Of a stretch of DNA of 7,586 nt, positions 6,074 through 7,586 are shown in pieces (the first letter of the stretch is position 1; the number at the start of each line of letters is the position of its first letter). The notes below the pieces were generated by a model. The model saw nothing but the letters and a program-made list of their open reading frames with translations. It had not been told where the DNA came from and did no database searches. The translations under genes and the position numbers were made by a program. This stretch comes from a candidate division LCP-89 bacterium. Its GTDB lineage: Bacteria > Electryoneota > B3-LCP. The stretch lies in the NCBI GenBank assembly GCA_025774735.1, contig JALGZU010000248.1, positions 1-7,586 of the forward strand, in the 5' to 3' direction.

Positions 6074-7261
6074 TTAGTTTTTCCGGATGATTGAGGACCA
6101 GAAGCTATCGCCGGCGCCCGTCCCCTGGATTCCAAAGAATTCCGCGATCGTGGCTGCGAGATCGGCGAATGTCCGGCGTACACCGATATCGACGCCGCCC
6201 CTGATGCGGTCACCGTAAACCAAAACGGGGACGTGTTCCCGTGAATGATCGGTCGACGGAGTGGTCGGATCACAGCCGTGATCGGCAGTGATGACGAATA
6301 CATCCTCAGGTCGCAATGTTTGCAGAATCTCCGGTAGAAATGCATCGACCTCGACCAGACCGCCGTAATACCCTTCGACGTCGTTGCGGTGACCCCAGAG
6401 CATGTCGAAATCGACCAGGTTGGTGAAGATCAATCCGGATGCATCCCCCCGAATCGCTAACAGGGTCTCTTTCAAACCATCCCGGTTGGATTTCGTATGC
6501 ACCGCGTGACTCAATCCCCTCCCGGCGAAGAGGTCATCGATCTTGCCGATCCCGTGAACTTCGATTCCCACTCTCAGTAAGAGATCGAGGAGAGTATCAT
6601 CAGGCGCAGGCAGCGAAAAATCCCTGCGGTTCGCCGTCCGTTGAAAGCTGCCCGGAGAACCGATGAAGGGCCGGGCGATGATCCTGCCGACGGCATCCTT
6701 CCCGTCCATAATACGGCGGGCGATGCGACAAATTTCGTAGAGTTCATCCAGCGGCAGAATCTCTTCGTGAGCGGCCAGTTGCAGGACGGAGTCCGCTGAC
6801 GTGTACAGAATGAGATGACCGGTGCTCAGATGTTCAGCCCCGAGCCGGTTGATGATGTCGGTTCCCGATACCGCGGCATTTCCAATGAACTTCCGCCCGG
6901 TTTCCCGCTCCAACCGCTGAACGATTTCAGCCGGAAAGCCTCCGGGGTAGGTGGGCTGCGATTGCCCGGCGACATACCCCATCAACTCCCAGTGACCGGT
7001 GATACTGTCCTTGCCGGGGGCTTTTTCGGCCATCATGCCATATGCCGCCAGCGCTACAGAATCGGTAGAAAGCCCTTCGATCGATGTAATCTGCCCCAAT
7101 CCCAGGCTCTCCAGGTTCGGCAGCTTCAATCCACCGACGGCCCGGGCGAGGTTTCCCAGGGTGTTGGACCCCGCGTCACCATACTCTGCTGCATCGGGCA
7201 ACTCACCGATGCCGGCGCTGTCCAGAATCAGGACGATAAACCGGCCGGCTGCAGGTCTCAA
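6074..7261 (-). CDS. deoB: phosphopentomutase DeoB
   Basis: A 395-residue member of the alkaline phosphatase superfamily that interconverts (deoxy)ribose-1-phosphate and (deoxy)ribose-5-phosphate in nucleoside catabolism and salvage, in the cytoplasm. Motifs: ILDSAGIGELPDA with metal ligand D14 (12-24), GDAGSNTLGNLA (28-39), GKDSITGHWELMG (83-95), NLVDFDMLWGHRND with D286 and H291 (281-294), ITADHGCDP with D327 and H328 (324-332), and TDHSREHVP with H339 (337-345). These agree with the metal-ligand layout I recall for Bacillus DeoB. The nucleophile position holds S86 where a threonine is usual. Translation must start at TTG (7261), because the first in-frame ATG is at residue 76. TTGA overlaps the stop of the preceding zinc-ribbon gene, with GGAG 11 bases upstream and GGGGAG directly adjacent. 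No deoC or nucleoside phosphorylase gene is in view. Confidence 0.95.
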   Translation of the reverse strand: MRPAAGRFIVLILDSAGIGELPDAAEYGDAGSNTLGNLARAVGGLKLPNLESLGLGQITSIEGLSTDSVALAAYGMMAEKAPGKDSITGHWELMGYVAGQSQPTYPGGFPAEIVQRLERETGRKFIGNAAVSGTDIINRLGAEHLSTGHLILYTSADSVLQLAAHEEILPLDELYEICRIARRIMDGKDAVGRIIARPFIGSPGSFQRTANRRDFSLPAPDDTLLDLLLRVGIEVHGIGKIDDLFAGRGLSHAVHTKSNRDGLKETLLAIRGDASGLIFTNLVDFDMLWGHRNDVEGYYGGLVEVDAFLPEILQTLRPEDVFVITADHGCDPTTPSTDHSREHVPVLVYGDRIRGGVDIGVRRTFADLAATIAEFFGIQGTGAGDSFWSSIIRKN

Positions 7262-7455
7262 CTCCCCATCAGCTCCGCGTTAGCGCACTTGCAGATCTTC
7301 TCAACTTTTTTGCGAAAACTGTAATGGCCCGACGGGAGTTGTGTGGGGTCGATCACCTTGACGTAACTCAGCGCCGCGCCGCATACGGGACAGATCTTCT
7401 GCTGTCTCGTCTGAGCTTTGGCGACTTTGTCACCGAATGTTTGTGCTTTTGCCAT
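7258..7455 (-). CDS. small Cys4 zinc-ribbon protein, function unknown
   Basis: A 65-residue basic protein with two cysteine pairs, CPVC (22-25) and CKC (55-57), a spacing expected for a zinc ribbon or treble-clef knuckle. The N-terminus is lysine-rich and carries AKAQT twice (2-6 and 12-16). Between the knuckles lies YVKVIDPTQLPSGHYSFRKKV (31-51), likely a beta hairpin. The start ATG has a good ribosome-binding site, GAGGAA at 7464-7459. The stop overlaps the deoB TTG start (TTGA), so the two proteins are coupled. It is the first gene after the promoter at 7510-7537. I have a vague memory of similar small proteins in uncultivated bacteria but no assigned function. Nucleic-acid or ribosome binding would fit its size and charge but is unproven. 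Confidence 0.82.
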   Translation of the reverse strand: MAKAQTFGDKVAKAQTRQQKICPVCGAALSYVKVIDPTQLPSGHYSFRKKVEKICKCANAELMGS

Positions 7456-7509
7456 ATATTCCTCAGATTTTATCTTCCATAATTAAAGTGCACATTCACG
7501 CCAGCTTAT

Positions 7510-7537
7510 AATATAACAAATACAAACGCAAAGTCAA
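7510..7537 (-). promoter_or_regulatory. sigma70-type promoter with extended -10, driving the zinc-ribbon/deoB operon
   Basis: On the minus strand a -35 box TTGACT (7537-7532) and a -10 box TATATT (7515-7510) are separated by 16 bases. TG one base upstream of the -10 (7518-7517) makes it an extended -10. Each box differs from consensus at one position. Transcription would begin near 7503, leaving a leader of about 48 bases before the ATG at 7455. The surrounding DNA is very AT-rich compared with the genes. It is the only strong promoter candidate in the window. Confidence 0.7.
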
Positions 7538-7568
7538 TAAAAAATCCGCCCATTAGCAAATGGACGGA
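7536..7568 (-). terminator. intrinsic terminator of an off-window minus-strand gene
   Basis: On the minus strand TCCGTCCAT (7568-7560) and ATGGGCGGA (7553-7545) form a 9-base-pair stem with one G-U wobble around a six-base loop, followed directly by TTTTTTATT (7544-7536). This is a standard Rho-independent terminator. It must end a transcript coming from the right, beyond the window. The 3' part of its T tract overlaps the -35 box of the next promoter. Confidence 0.85.
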
Positions 7569-7586
7569 CCGACCGTTTTAGGGTCT

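Noticed and set aside
7463..7495. Ten-codon open frame (MCTLIMEDKI) in the leader before the zinc-ribbon gene, ending just before its ATG.
   Set aside because: It lacks a good ribosome-binding site and has no run of regulatory codons as in an attenuation peptide; too short to separate from chance.

Overview
The window reads as one long co-directional gene block on the minus strand: eight genes transcribed from right to left, with short gaps or 1-4 base overlaps, and no supported gene on the plus strand. Base composition is moderately GC-rich and even, and coding density is high. No RNA gene, insertion sequence, CRISPR array or phage gene is visible. The organism is a bacterium. Tandem BMC-P (EutN/CcmL) genes together with a secreted transglutaminase-like protein of a type I associate with Bacteroidetes-like lineages hint at an uncultivated member of the FCB superphylum or a neighbouring candidate phylum. 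That placement is inference at low confidence.

Right to left (transcription order): a strong intrinsic terminator of an off-window gene (7536-7568) abuts a near-consensus sigma70-type promoter (7510-7537). A 65-residue Cys4 zinc-ribbon protein follows (7258-7455), overlapping a phosphopentomutase DeoB (6074-7261) that uses a TTG start. Next is an exported transglutaminase-like protein (4568-6055) whose last ~38 codons have slipped out of frame. Two tandem BMC-P vertex proteins follow (4175-4477 and 3903-4178, coupled by ATGA). After a hairpin come the XTP/dITP pyrophosphatase RdgB (3209-3817), a NifS/IscS-type cysteine desulfurase (2058-3212, coupled by ATGA), a membrane-anchored alpha/beta hydrolase (1022-2026) and the tRNA 2-thiouridylase MnmA (1-1022, running off the left edge, coupled by TGATG).

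Two functional themes can be read. The left part is a tRNA-thiolation module: the cysteine desulfurase can supply persulfide sulfur to MnmA for s2U34 formation, with RdgB as a nucleotide-pool housekeeper. The right part joins a (deoxy)ribose-phosphate mutase to two microcompartment vertex proteins. This suggests that a microcompartment handling deoxyribose-phosphate, and the acetaldehyde released by a DeoC-type aldolase, may exist elsewhere in the genome. No hexameric shell gene, aldolase or aldehyde dehydrogenase lies in this window, so that link is inference.
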